Shown piece after piece: positions 26,188-35,240 of a DNA stretch of 64,000 nt. The notes below the pieces were generated by a model that was not told the DNA's origin, did no database searches, and saw only the letters and a program-made list of their open reading frames with translations. Origin of the DNA: Kitasatospora arboriphila (GTDB lineage: Bacteria > Actinomycetota > Actinomycetes > Mycobacteriales > Mycobacteriaceae); the NCBI RefSeq assembly GCF_000717275.1, contig NZ_JNYV01000001.1:736384-800383 (forward strand), in the 5' to 3' direction. The position numbers and the translations under genes are program-made. Position 1 is the first letter of the stretch, and each line of letters starts with the position of its first letter.

Positions 26188-29100
26188 TCCGCGCCGGACA
26201 AGGTCACCGGCGTCCAGGGCTCAGCAGACTCCTGGCCCGCCAAGTCAGGACCGACCGAGTTCGGCTGCACCCCTCGCCGTTCGAGTTCGTCCCACAGACC
26301 GTCGAGGGCATGTATCGGGTCGAGCAGGTACTCCGACTCGCGAACCCTCCAGAAACGCCATCCGCACCGGCGCAGCTCACGTTCACGTTCCATGTCTGCG
26401 CGGGCCTGCTCCGGGGTGCTGGTGAACTCGTCGCCGTCGCACTCCACGGCCAGCCGTGCGTCGCTACCGGTGACCACCAGATCGATCGTCCGGTTGTTCA
26501 CCACCACCTTGGGGTTCACGTAATACCCGCGAGTCACCAGTTCGACAAAGATCTGCTGCTCGAACAGCGAATCGAAAGGTTCGGTACGAGACGTGGTGCT
26601 GACGTTGGCGGGGACCGGGTCCACCAGCGCGCCTTCGGTTTTCTGCATGTAGGTCAGCAGCGAGTACCGGAGATCATTGGTCTTGAGGTCATCGGGTTGC
26701 ACAGAATGCACAAGCCAGAGTTGCTCCATGGCCCGTGACGCCGCGACGTTGATGCGTCGCTGAGATTCGCTGCGCGTCAACGCGTTCACGTTGGTGTCGG
26801 GGCAGACCACCATCGACAGGAAGATGACGTGCCGTTCGTCGCCCTGGAAATCCGGTGGTGTTCCGACGCGCAGATTGCGGTCACGCCAGACCTGCGGATC
26901 GAGCGCCTCGCGAAGGGCCTGGGAGATCAGCTCCACCTGACGTTGGCCCTGCAGCACCACCACCCCGAATGACATCCCGTCGTACCGCGGGTCCTCGATG
27001 CATCCGGCCAGCAGTCCCACCAATGCACCGGCCTCGTCGGCATTGACCAGCGACGAGTTCGATCCTGAACTGCGTGCGCCTTCGACGAAGTGGGTACGCA
27101 ATGGCGCCAGACGGTCCGCACCGAATTGACGTACCGGGATCAGTGGCGAATCGGGGTAGAACTGCCGGCTGGAGAACTCGATGATCTCGGGCATCGACCG
27201 GAAGTGTTCGCGAAGCCGGACAACATGTCCGAATCGCGTCCGGAGCATCGAGAACAGACTCGACCGCGGCGTGAGACTGTCTCGCATGTACTGCGGGATG
27301 TCCGGCAGGTAGGTGTCCAGTTTGGTGAACACCTCGTCCATCCCGGAACCACCGAAACCTCCGGGTGCACATTGGCGGTCGTCGCCCACGACGATCACCC
27401 GCGGCGCCAGCCACAGCAGGAACAGACTCGATATGTCCGCCTGGCTCGCTTCGTCCACGATGACCACGTCGAACGAATTCTGCGCCGGCGCAACGGAACT
27501 GAGGACCTGGGAAATCGGCATGATCCACGCCGGGACTGCGGTCTGTGCCTGCGCCATGGCGGATCGGGCTGCGAGCCTGAACCGCTCTGCGTGCTTGCCC
27601 GAACCCTTGCCGATGTTGGTGATGTGGTCGCGGTAGGACTGCAGTGCCTGCACCTGACTCACCGTCATGTGCTCGAGACATTCACGCCAGGCACAGGCGG
27701 CGGCGAGCCGGGCGGTGAAGTGGGTGATGTCTGCCTCGACCTCGTCGAGGTCGGCTTCGAGGCGTGTCTCCCGTTGGGGGTCGCTGCGGTCCTGCGCCCA
27801 CTGATAGGCCCGGCGCCACGACCACGCGGCGTCCAGCTCGGCCAGTCGCTCGTCCCATACCGGGTCGTCTGCTGTTTCCTCGAGAAGCTTCACCAAAGCG
27901 GGCGCCTTCTGCTTGAGCCGTAGCTCCAGCAGATCCAGCGCGCCCTGGCTTTCCCGCTCGGCACTCGCGGTGTGCCAGGCGCGACGGGTTTCCAGGATGG
28001 CGTCGGGGTCGGCGGCACGCACCGCAGCCAGAAGCGCATCGCCTTCAGGCGAGGGGCCCTTCTCGATCTCGGTGGAGAGCGCGCGGGCGATGTCGTCGAG
28101 TTCGCGACGGGCCAACGTGCCGTCGTTGGCGGCAGCGATGGCACCGGCCTGCCTGGCGACCTCCTCGACTTCGTCGATGCTCTTCGGTCGCGGACCCCCG
28201 GGACTGATCGCGTTGAGTTCCCGGACCAATTGGTCGCGGCCGGTGAGCAATTCGGACACCCAGGCGAGCTGACCGTCGAGCTGTACCAGTCGGCCGAGCT
28301 GTACCGACCGGGTACCGGTGGTGTCCATCGGTACGTTCACCTCGGCCAGGATCGCCTGTACGCGTGCGACGGCGTCCAGTACACCGAGGTGGTCGGCGAC
28401 CAGGCGCATCGACGCAGCATCAGTAGGAGGCCGGCCGTCCACCAGATACTGTCCCGGCAGCTCTTCGACCGCTTTCTGCTCGGGCGCCTTCCGGAAGCGA
28501 CCGCGCCACTGACCACCCGCATCGAGGTAGTCGGCCGCTTTCTCGAACACCGACGAGTCACCGGTGTTGGCGCCGGTCGCCTCGACCGTGTGGGTGCCGA
28601 TCCTCTTGTCGCGTTCGGTCGCGTCGTCGATCACCTCGGACAGCGCCGTCACCCTGTTCCACAGGTACGACGCCTCGCCAGAAAGCAGCCGTTGCGCCAT
28701 CTGCTGCAGATGCGGCGGGAAGGTGCGCACCTCACGGACGGCAGCACCGAGCCGGTCGCATCGAGTCTTCACCCGGAGCAGGCGGGCGCTGTCGACGTCG
28801 GCGAGAATCGCCAGAAGCGAACCGCTGCCAACCATTTCCTCTGACGGACGGTCACGGACGCGCGTGCAGATTCGTTCGAGCTCGACGGTGTCGGGCAGCA
28901 CGTCGTCGAGGTCGGGCAAGTGCTGGGCCAGTCGGTCGGACCAGTTCTTGCCACGCTTGCGGAGGAGGTCCAAGAGCCGTTCGAACTCGCTCGGTTCCAG
29001 CGGCGAGATGGCGCTGTGCAACGGCCCGGGAAGCCAATCGTATTCCGCGGCAACGTCATTGCACTGACGGACGATCTCGGCCGCTGTCCCGCTGTACCCA

Positions 29101-30350
29101 GCGGCAACCCACTCGTGCTTCTCGGTCTCCGACTCGCGCAGTTGCCAGATCTCGCGAAGGATCTGCTCCCGCTTGGCCCGCGCCTGATCCCGTTTGGACC
29201 GCACGTTCTTGATCTCGCTCGTGGCGACCCGGGACTGGAAACTGCCCTTGCGGTTCGCGATCGCTTCCACGCTGTCGATGAGCGACTGCGAACCGTCCTT
29301 GGTCACGTCGGTGATCGATACCGCGAGTTCCTGCAATTCGGCGGGGAGTTTGTCCCGCAAGACATGCAGCGCCTGAGCCTTCTCCGAGACCACCAACACG
29401 CGCTGCCCTTTGGCCAGTAGTGCAGACATCAGGTTGGCGATCGTGTGCGTCTTGCCGGTGCCGGGTGGGCCCTCGACCACAACACCACTGTCGAGTCCCA
29501 GCTGGGCCAGGATGTCTCGTTGCTCGACGTTCGACGGCAACGGGTACAGAGCGTCTTCGACCAGTTCCTCCGCCGACATCGCGCCGCTCTCGTGCAATCG
29601 CAGCACACGCTCGGAGGCTTCAACAGGCTCGACCAGTTGCGCCAGGCCGATCGGGATGTCGTTCTTTTCGTCGCGAACGGCGGCCATCATGGCCTCGTAG
29701 TAGTCGAGCAGCGGTGCTGAGCCACGGCGGCGCAGCACCAGGGCGGGCGCGAGGTCGACCGAGACCGACGCCGGGTCGTCGACCACCGCGCGACGCCATT
29801 TGCTGAAGAACTTTTCGATGGAATCGGCGACCGGGGACCGCGTGGTCGCGAGTTGCTCGGCCAGATCGGCCGAACCAGCCAGGTCAAAACCGTCGACACC
29901 GGTGAGAAGGTGTCCTGCGTGCAACTCGGGTTGCGATTCGCCCGCGAGTGTCACCCGGATGATGCCCGCGGCGTGATCGTGTTCGGCGACGACCGCCTGA
30001 GTGACAAGGTGCTCGCGGATCGATACCGGTGATTGCACGGTGAGCAGTCCGGACGCGATGACCAGTTCGAGCGACTCGGGGCGTTCGGCGAGTTCATCGA
30101 TGGCCTGGGCCAGCGCGTCGTATCCGCTGCCTTGCAAGGTGTTGTCGCGAGCGATCTCCACGATCACCTGGCCGACTGCGGCGTCACGGATGATCGGGAT
30201 GTTGTGATCGTCTCCGAGCCAGACCGTCGCAGCGTGGTCCGACACATCACGGATGACCGTGGATTTGGCGCGAATCAGCTCGTGCAGGAACTGCAGCAGG
30301 CGCAGCACTCGCGCACGCCGGTCGTCGCCGGGCACCGATTCGGTCATCAC
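26184..30350 (-). CDS. Superfamily I helicase with C-terminal Vsr/DUF559-like nuclease
   Basis: A 1388-residue protein. A divergent N-terminal domain of about 270 residues precedes a helicase core with Walker A EGPPGTGKTHT near residue 293. Walker B is IVDEASQAD near 964, and later motifs include GDDRQC. A long insert with coiled-coil character separates the two Walker motifs. The last 130 residues have a PD-(D/E)xK-type nuclease core, with RTIDLVV then LAVECDGDEF, as in Vsr/DUF559 endonucleases. Single-gene DUF4011-helicase-Vsr proteins (Hhe) are reported phage-defence factors, and this resembles them. I cannot confirm DUF4011 at the N-terminus. GAGG precedes the ATGATG start. Confidence 0.8.
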   Translation of the reverse strand: MMTESVPGDDRRARVLRLLQFLHELIRAKSTVIRDVSDHAATVWLGDDHNIPIIRDAAVGQVIVEIARDNTLQGSGYDALAQAIDELAERPESLELVIASGLLTVQSPVSIREHLVTQAVVAEHDHAAGIIRVTLAGESQPELHAGHLLTGVDGFDLAGSADLAEQLATTRSPVADSIEKFFSKWRRAVVDDPASVSVDLAPALVLRRRGSAPLLDYYEAMMAAVRDEKNDIPIGLAQLVEPVEASERVLRLHESGAMSAEELVEDALYPLPSNVEQRDILAQLGLDSGVVVEGPPGTGKTHTIANLMSALLAKGQRVLVVSEKAQALHVLRDKLPAELQELAVSITDVTKDGSQSLIDSVEAIANRKGSFQSRVATSEIKNVRSKRDQARAKREQILREIWQLRESETEKHEWVAAGYSGTAAEIVRQCNDVAAEYDWLPGPLHSAISPLEPSEFERLLDLLRKRGKNWSDRLAQHLPDLDDVLPDTVELERICTRVRDRPSEEMVGSGSLLAILADVDSARLLRVKTRCDRLGAAVREVRTFPPHLQQMAQRLLSGEASYLWNRVTALSEVIDDATERDKRIGTHTVEATGANTGDSSVFEKAADYLDAGGQWRGRFRKAPEQKAVEELPGQYLVDGRPPTDAASMRLVADHLGVLDAVARVQAILAEVNVPMDTTGTRSVQLGRLVQLDGQLAWVSELLTGRDQLVRELNAISPGGPRPKSIDEVEEVARQAGAIAAANDGTLARRELDDIARALSTEIEKGPSPEGDALLAAVRAADPDAILETRRAWHTASAERESQGALDLLELRLKQKAPALVKLLEETADDPVWDERLAELDAAWSWRRAYQWAQDRSDPQRETRLEADLDEVEADITHFTARLAAACAWRECLEHMTVSQVQALQSYRDHITNIGKGSGKHAERFRLAARSAMAQAQTAVPAWIMPISQVLSSVAPAQNSFDVVIVDEASQADISSLFLLWLAPRVIVVGDDRQCAPGGFGGSGMDEVFTKLDTYLPDIPQYMRDSLTPRSSLFSMLRTRFGHVVRLREHFRSMPEIIEFSSRQFYPDSPLIPVRQFGADRLAPLRTHFVEGARSSGSNSSLVNADEAGALVGLLAGCIEDPRYDGMSFGVVVLQGQRQVELISQALREALDPQVWRDRNLRVGTPPDFQGDERHVIFLSMVVCPDTNVNALTRSESQRRINVAASRAMEQLWLVHSVQPDDLKTNDLRYSLLTYMQKTEGALVDPVPANVSTTSRTEPFDSLFEQQIFVELVTRGYYVNPKVVVNNRTIDLVVTGSDARLAVECDGDEFTSTPEQARADMERERELRRCGWRFWRVRESEYLLDPIHALDGLWDELERRGVQPNSVGPDLAGQESAEPWTPVTLSGAD

Positions 30351-30382
30351 GTCCTCGAGTTCAGCCTCAGGTTGACACTCTT

Positions 30383-30394
30383 GTTCACGTGAAC
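30383..30394. promoter_or_regulatory. Perfect 12-bp palindrome upstream of the helicase-nuclease gene
   Basis: GTTCACGTGAAC is perfectly symmetric and lies 33 bases before the start codon, where an operator overlapping the promoter would be expected. No regulator is encoded next to the gene, so the binding protein is unknown. Confidence 0.4.
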
Positions 30395-30474
30395 GCTACC
30401 CGTTGCGGCCACGAGCTTCACAATTTGAGCGTCGTTTGCCCCAGACAGATCTCGGTGGCATGTAAAGCGAACGG

Positions 30475-30816
30475 TCAGCGCGGGTGGGCCGACTGCAGCG
30501 CCCTGAATCCACCGTCGACATAGTGGACGTTGGTGTACCCCATCGCGGCGATCTGCTGGGCGATGCGGGCAGCTTGGGAATTGACCGAGACCACATCGAT
30601 TTCGGTGTCCAGCCCACGGATGGCAGGTATTCGCTTGTCGGAGTCGGGACTGAATGCGGTGGTGAGCTCGCTCGGCTCCACCACCACAGCTCCGGGCAGA
30701 CTGCCCTGGTGCCGGACCACCTGAGGCCGCATGTCGACTACAACTGCTTCGCCGCGATCACGATGCTCGGCCGCTTCTTGTGCCGAGATCGGATCAGCCA
30801 TCGCTACTGGACTCAT
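30475..30816 (-). CDS. Rhodanese-domain protein lacking the catalytic cysteine
   Basis: The 113-residue protein has a single rhodanese fold, from ISAQEAAEHRDRG to YVDGGFRALQSAHP. The active-site loop, normally CRSGxR, reads VNSQAAR, so the sulfur-accepting cysteine is absent and the protein is probably not a sulfurtransferase. ATG 30816 is preferred over ATG 30822 because AGGA lies seven bases upstream of it. It lies on the same strand as the helicase, 125 bases upstream, and could be expressed ahead of it. Confidence 0.78.
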   Translation of the reverse strand: MSPVAMADPISAQEAAEHRDRGEAVVVDMRPQVVRHQGSLPGAVVVEPSELTTAFSPDSDKRIPAIRGLDTEIDVVSVNSQAARIAQQIAAMGYTNVHYVDGGFRALQSAHPR

Positions 30817-31038
30817 CACCATTTCCTAATGCTTTCTGCTTCTCGTCCCTCTGGTACGTCGCCGCCCGCAACGCAGGCGTTACGAGAGGGTGGCCGGAGA
30901 TTGAACACGATTCCCGCAGAGGTCATGCCGATGCCGGATATTACTGGCCGTCGACGTGATGTTCCAGTCGAGATTTGCGCAGCTCACAGTTCATGGTGTA
31001 GGCGAGTGAGACAAGCAGGTCAGGCGTGTGATCAGCGA

Positions 31039-32820
31039 TTATGAGGGCCGAGCGCGGCCGGCGACCTTCTGCGATCCGCGACGGTCACGGCTGAACGACT
31101 TCCCACTGCCGCCCCGCGAGGAGGACGAGGAAGAACGTTGCTGACGTGGTGCGCCGTCGTCCTTCTTGATGCCGATGGGCACACCGCTGATCCGCGTGCC
31201 GCGAAGCCGTGTCAACGTCTCGCGATCCAGATTGCGGGGCAGCTCGACGAGTGAGTGGTCGTTGCGGATGCTGATGTGACCGAAGTCGCCGCGGGACAAG
31301 CCGCCCTCGTTGGCGATGGCGCCCACGATCGCTCCCGGGGTCACATTGTTCTGGCGGCCGACTGCAAGCCGGTACGTCGCGAACTCCACGTCACCGCCGC
31401 GACCGGAGCGCTCTGAACGCTCCTTACGGTCGCGTTCCTTGCGCTCGCCCGCGGGCGGATCCGGCGACATCAGGAACCCGCCGTCCCGTGTCTCGAGAGC
31501 CAGCGCCGCGGCGATGTCGGCCATCGTCACGTCGTTCTCGCGGGCGTAGTCCTCGATCAGCTTGCGGAAGAGGTCGAGATTGTCCGAACTGAGATTCTGG
31601 GTGATCGATTCGGCGAACTTGGTGACCCGCTGTGCGTTGACATCGTCGACGCTGGGCAACCCGATCTCGTCGAGTGGCTGACGGGTGGCCTTCTCGATCG
31701 CCCGGAGCAGATGCCGCTCACGGGGTGAGACGAACAACAGTGCAGTGCCCGATCGACCCGCCCGGCCGGTGCGACCGATCCGGTGCACGTACGCCTCGGT
31801 GTCGTGCGGGATGTCGTAGTTCAGGACGTGCGAGATCCGGTCGACGTCGAGACCACGTGCAGCGACGTCGGTGGCCACGAGGATGTCGACCTGACCGTTC
31901 TTCAGCTGCGCGATGGTGCGCTCACGCTGCGCCTGAGCGATGTCCCCGTTGATGGCAGCTGCGGAGAACCCACGCGACCGCAGCCGCTCGGCCAGGTCTT
32001 CGGTGGCTTGTTTGGTGCGTACGAACACGATCATCGCGTCGAACTGCTCGACTTCGAGGACACGGGTCAGCGCATCCAATTTGCGCTGGTGAGAGACCTG
32101 GAGATACCGCTGCGTGATGTTCGACGCGGTACCGGTCTTGGCCTTCATCGTGACCTCGACCGGATTCTTGAGGTACTTCTGCGACAGCCGGCCGATCGTC
32201 TTGGGCATGGTGGCCGAGAACAACGCCACCTGCTTGGACTCCGGCGTATCGCGCAGGATGCGCTCGACGTCTTCGGCGAAACCCATGTTCAGCATCTCGT
32301 CGGCCTCGTCGAGGACGAGGTAGTCCAACTCGGAGATGTCGAGGGTGCCCTTGTCGAGGTGGTCGATGACACGGCCAGGCGTTCCGACGATGATCTGTGC
32401 GCCACGGCGGAGTCCCGAGAGCTGCACGGTATAGCTCTGACCACCGTAGATCGGGAGCACCTTCACACCGGGCAGATGTGCGGAGTAGCGGCCGAACGCC
32501 TCGGCCACCTGCAGCGCGAGTTCACGCGTCGGAGCCAGGATGAGTGCCTTCGGCTTACGCGCCGATGAGTCGATGCCCGAGAGGATCGGAACGGCGAATG
32601 CGGCGGTCTTGCCGGTGCCGGTCTGTGCCAGACCGACCACGTCGCGACCTTCGAGCAGAGGCGGGATGGTTGCCGCCTGGATCGGAGAGGGGGTCTCGTA
32701 GCCCACGTCCGTGAGTGCCTGCAACACTCGGGGATCCATCCCGAGGTCGGCGAACGTTACGGTGTCTTCGCTTAAAAGGGCCGCGTCACGCACGGGGGGC
32801 CCATCAATACTGTCTGTCAT
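31039..32820 (-). CDS. deaD: DEAD-box ATP-dependent RNA helicase
   Basis: The 593-residue protein has the full helicase core: Walker A AQTGTGKT, DEAD, SAT, and the C-terminal HRIGRTGRAGRSG. A DbpA-type RNA-binding domain follows near residue 470, then a basic Arg/Ser/Gly-rich tail (QQRSSSSSSRGGSG). This architecture is that of DeaD/CsdA helicases, which remodel structured mRNA and pre-rRNA, especially in the cold. A short hairpin followed by TTTT lies in the leader, on the same strand. Confidence 0.92.
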   Translation of the reverse strand: MTDSIDGPPVRDAALLSEDTVTFADLGMDPRVLQALTDVGYETPSPIQAATIPPLLEGRDVVGLAQTGTGKTAAFAVPILSGIDSSARKPKALILAPTRELALQVAEAFGRYSAHLPGVKVLPIYGGQSYTVQLSGLRRGAQIIVGTPGRVIDHLDKGTLDISELDYLVLDEADEMLNMGFAEDVERILRDTPESKQVALFSATMPKTIGRLSQKYLKNPVEVTMKAKTGTASNITQRYLQVSHQRKLDALTRVLEVEQFDAMIVFVRTKQATEDLAERLRSRGFSAAAINGDIAQAQRERTIAQLKNGQVDILVATDVAARGLDVDRISHVLNYDIPHDTEAYVHRIGRTGRAGRSGTALLFVSPRERHLLRAIEKATRQPLDEIGLPSVDDVNAQRVTKFAESITQNLSSDNLDLFRKLIEDYARENDVTMADIAAALALETRDGGFLMSPDPPAGERKERDRKERSERSGRGGDVEFATYRLAVGRQNNVTPGAIVGAIANEGGLSRGDFGHISIRNDHSLVELPRNLDRETLTRLRGTRISGVPIGIKKDDGAPRQQRSSSSSSRGGSGKSFSRDRRGSQKVAGRARPS

Positions 32821-32868
32821 TACTACCTACTGTAGCCGTGAACAGCTCAAATCCGTTATTCGCACGAC

Positions 32869-32886
32869 AAAACCCCGCCGCAGGGG
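32869..32886 (-). terminator. Possible attenuator hairpin in the deaD leader
   Basis: Read on the minus strand, CCCC, a six-base loop, GGGG and then TTTT lie about 50 bases before the deaD start. The stem is only 4 bp, so this is a weak candidate for premature termination or cold-sensitive folding. Confidence 0.25.
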
Positions 32887-32915
32887 AATCGCTGTCAGGG
32901 TCCCCTACTGACGAG

Positions 32916-32935
32916 TAGGTTCGAAAGGTAACCTA
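32916..32935. promoter_or_regulatory. Inverted repeat between deaD and the acyl-CoA ligase gene
   Basis: TAGGTT and AACCTA flank an 8-base spacer, forming a symmetric site upstream of both divergent genes. It resembles an iron box at first sight, but the spacing is wrong for IdeR. It may be an operator for the ligase gene. Confidence 0.3.
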
Positions 32936-33007
32936 ACCCACAGTTGACGGGTTCCGAGTGCCTCGGTTACCCGCCTCTCCGACACTCCCCTGCCGCAGGA
33001 GGCCCTT

Positions 33008-34798
33008 GTGCAAGAAGTTTCAGTGCCGTCCGACTTCGTCGTTCCGGAAAAGGCGTCCATCGTTGACTCGATGTTGCGGCACCGCGACGAGTCACCGACC
33101 AAGGGGCTGTTCAAGCGTCGCGGTGACGACGGCTCCTGGACTCCGATCACCACAAAGGAGTTCGCCGACCTGGTGGACAAGGTCGCCAAGGGTTTGATCG
33201 CGTCCGGCATCGAACACGGCGACCGGGTCTCGATCTGCTCGGCCACCCGCTACGAGTGGACAGTCCTCGACTACGCCGTGTGGCGCGCCGCGGGAACCAC
33301 GGTCGCCATCTACGAGACCTCCGCCCCGTCGCAGGTGCAGTACATCGTCGAGAACTCCGAGACCTCCCTGCTGTTGGTCGAAACATCCGCTCAGAAGCAG
33401 CAACACAGCTCGGTACTCGCCGACAGCGCCGACCTCAAAGAGATCCTCGTGATCGACGAAGGCGCCATCGACGAACTTGTTCGCCGTGGCGAATCCGTTG
33501 ACGATTCCGAGCTCGATCAGCGTCTCGCCAACACCCTGTCGAGCGACATCGCCACTCTGGTCTACACATCGGGAACCACGGGCAAGCCCAAGGGCGTCGC
33601 ACTCACCCACGCGAACTTCCTGCACGAATGCCACGGTGTGCGTGTCACGCTCGGCGACCTGATGTCCGAAGGCAGTTCGACCCTGCTGTTCCTGCCGCTC
33701 GCGCACGTGTTCGCCAGGATCATCTCGGTCGCCTCGATCGTGCACCTCGTTCAGCTCGGCCACACCACCGTGGGGCCGACGCTCCTCGATGATCTCGCGG
33801 CCTTCAAGCCCAGCTACCTCCTGTCGGTCCCCCGCGTGTTCGAAAAGGTGTACAACAGCGCCAAGCAGAAGGCCGAGGACGGCGGCAAGGGCAAGATCTT
33901 CGGGGCTGCCACCGACACCGCCATCGAGTACTCGAAGGCACTGGAGAACGGCGGAGCCGGGCTGGTCCTCAAGGCCAAGCACAAGGTGTTCGACGTGCTT
34001 GTCTATTCCAAGCTCCGCGCGGCGCTCGGCGGCGAGTGCACAAGCGCGGTGTCCGGCGGGGCCGCCCTCGGCGCCCGACTCGGTCACTTCTTCCGCGGCA
34101 TCGGAATCCCCATCTACGAGGGCTATGGCTTGAGTGAGACCACGGCCGCCGTCACGGTCAATGCCGAAGGCGCACAACGCATCGGAACAGTCGGCCGTCC
34201 GGTGTACGGACAATCGGTCGCCATTGCCGACGACGGCGAGGTGCTGCTGAAAGGCCCCGTGGTCTTCGGCGGGTACTGGAAGAACGAGCAGGCCACAGCC
34301 GAGGCGATCAAGGATGGCTGGTTCCACACCGGTGACATCGGGACGCTTGATGACGGCTACCTGTCGATCACCGGCCGCAAGAAGGAACTCATCGTCACTG
34401 CCGGCGGCAAGAACGTCTCCCCCGCGCAGATGGAGGACGCGATCCGTGCGCATCCGCTGGTCAGTCAGGCCCTTGTTGTCGGTGACAACAAGCCCTTCAT
34501 CGCCGCTCTGGTCACCCTTGACCCCGAAGCACTGCCCGGCTGGCTCGAGCGCAACAACCTCCCCGCGGACACGCCGGTATCGGACTTGGTGAACAACGAG
34601 AAGCTGATCGCCGACATCGACGTTGCCATCAAGACCGCCAACGATCAGGTCTCAAAGGCCGAGGCCATCAAGAAGTTCCGGATCATCGAGAACGACTTCA
34701 CCATCGAGACGGGCGAGTTGACGCCCACCCTCAAGCTCAAGCGCAACGTCATCCATGACTCCCACGCAGACGAGATCGAGGGCCTCTACACCAAGTAG
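33008..34798 (+). CDS. Long-chain fatty acid-CoA ligase (FadD15-like)
   Basis: A 596-residue ANL-superfamily enzyme that activates long-chain fatty acids to acyl-CoA. The ATP-binding motif LVYTSGTTGKPKG lies near residue 190, the A5 segment is YEGYGLSETT, and the C-terminal hinge region includes DGWFHTGDIG and GRKKELIVTAGGKN. Length and motifs fit the FadD15 group. The GTG start at 33008 is the first in frame after the divergent promoter region. A strong terminator follows. Confidence 0.9.
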   Translation: MQEVSVPSDFVVPEKASIVDSMLRHRDESPTKGLFKRRGDDGSWTPITTKEFADLVDKVAKGLIASGIEHGDRVSICSATRYEWTVLDYAVWRAAGTTVAIYETSAPSQVQYIVENSETSLLLVETSAQKQQHSSVLADSADLKEILVIDEGAIDELVRRGESVDDSELDQRLANTLSSDIATLVYTSGTTGKPKGVALTHANFLHECHGVRVTLGDLMSEGSSTLLFLPLAHVFARIISVASIVHLVQLGHTTVGPTLLDDLAAFKPSYLLSVPRVFEKVYNSAKQKAEDGGKGKIFGAATDTAIEYSKALENGGAGLVLKAKHKVFDVLVYSKLRAALGGECTSAVSGGAALGARLGHFFRGIGIPIYEGYGLSETTAAVTVNAEGAQRIGTVGRPVYGQSVAIADDGEVLLKGPVVFGGYWKNEQATAEAIKDGWFHTGDIGTLDDGYLSITGRKKELIVTAGGKNVSPAQMEDAIRAHPLVSQALVVGDNKPFIAALVTLDPEALPGWLERNNLPADTPVSDLVNNEKLIADIDVAIKTANDQVSKAEAIKKFRIIENDFTIETGELTPTLKLKRNVIHDSHADEIEGLYTK

Positions 34799-34812
34799 CG
34801 GCAGAGACCACT

Positions 34813-34850
34813 CGAGCGGTTGGCACCCAAGGGTGCCAACCGCTCGTTTC
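34813..34850 (+). terminator. Strong intrinsic terminator of the acyl-CoA ligase gene
   Basis: A perfect 16-bp stem (CGAGCGGTTGGCACCC and its complement) with a 2-base loop is followed by TTTCTGTTT, 15 bases after the stop codon. Confidence 0.9.
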
Positions 34851-34903
34851 TGTTTGTAGGAGTTCCTGACACTGCTCGACTGCCAGAAAGTACGTGTCGA
34901 CAG

Positions 34904-35071
34904 CTATTTCACGATGAGCACCAGAACGACAACCGCCAAGATCGCGGTGAGGATGAGCCACTCCCATTTGTCGCCACCGTTCTTGTCTCCGCTGTTCTTC
35001 CGTTCGGGCTCAGGTCTGTTGAGTGCACGAAATCCACTTGTCCATGGCGGCGGGGGCGGAAACGGACTCAC
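34904..35071 (-). CDS. Small single-helix membrane protein
   Basis: The predicted 55-residue protein has a Pro-rich, then charged N-terminus and ends in a hydrophobic helix (LILTAILAVVVLVLIV) with one terminal Lys. The GTG start at 35071 is preceded by AAAGG with suitable spacing. Its composition and ribosome-binding site support a real gene. The function is unknown. It sits between the ligase terminator and the serine hydrolase gene. Confidence 0.6.
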   Translation of the reverse strand: MSPFPPPPPWTSGFRALNRPEPERKNSGDKNGGDKWEWLILTAILAVVVLVLIVK

Positions 35072-35240
35072 AACGAACACCTTTCGAAGACTGCACTTTT
35101 TGGTCTGTGGGGCAAACGATCCGTGCCGGCGGTTTCGTTCCCGGTGGCGATCCACGTCACACCAGAGCCTCGGCCAACGCGCCGTGCTCAATCCGCGGTA
35201 GTCACGACCTGGCCGAAAGATGTTGTCGCTGTGGGACACA

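Noticed and set aside
32916..32935. Possible IdeR iron box
   Set aside because: The half sites TAGGTT and AACCTA are right, but the spacer is 8 bases instead of 5, so the 19-bp consensus is not met.
33092..34453. 453-codon minus-strand frame opposite the acyl-CoA ligase
   Set aside because: It mirrors codon bias of the ligase gene and has no recognisable domain or ribosome-binding site.
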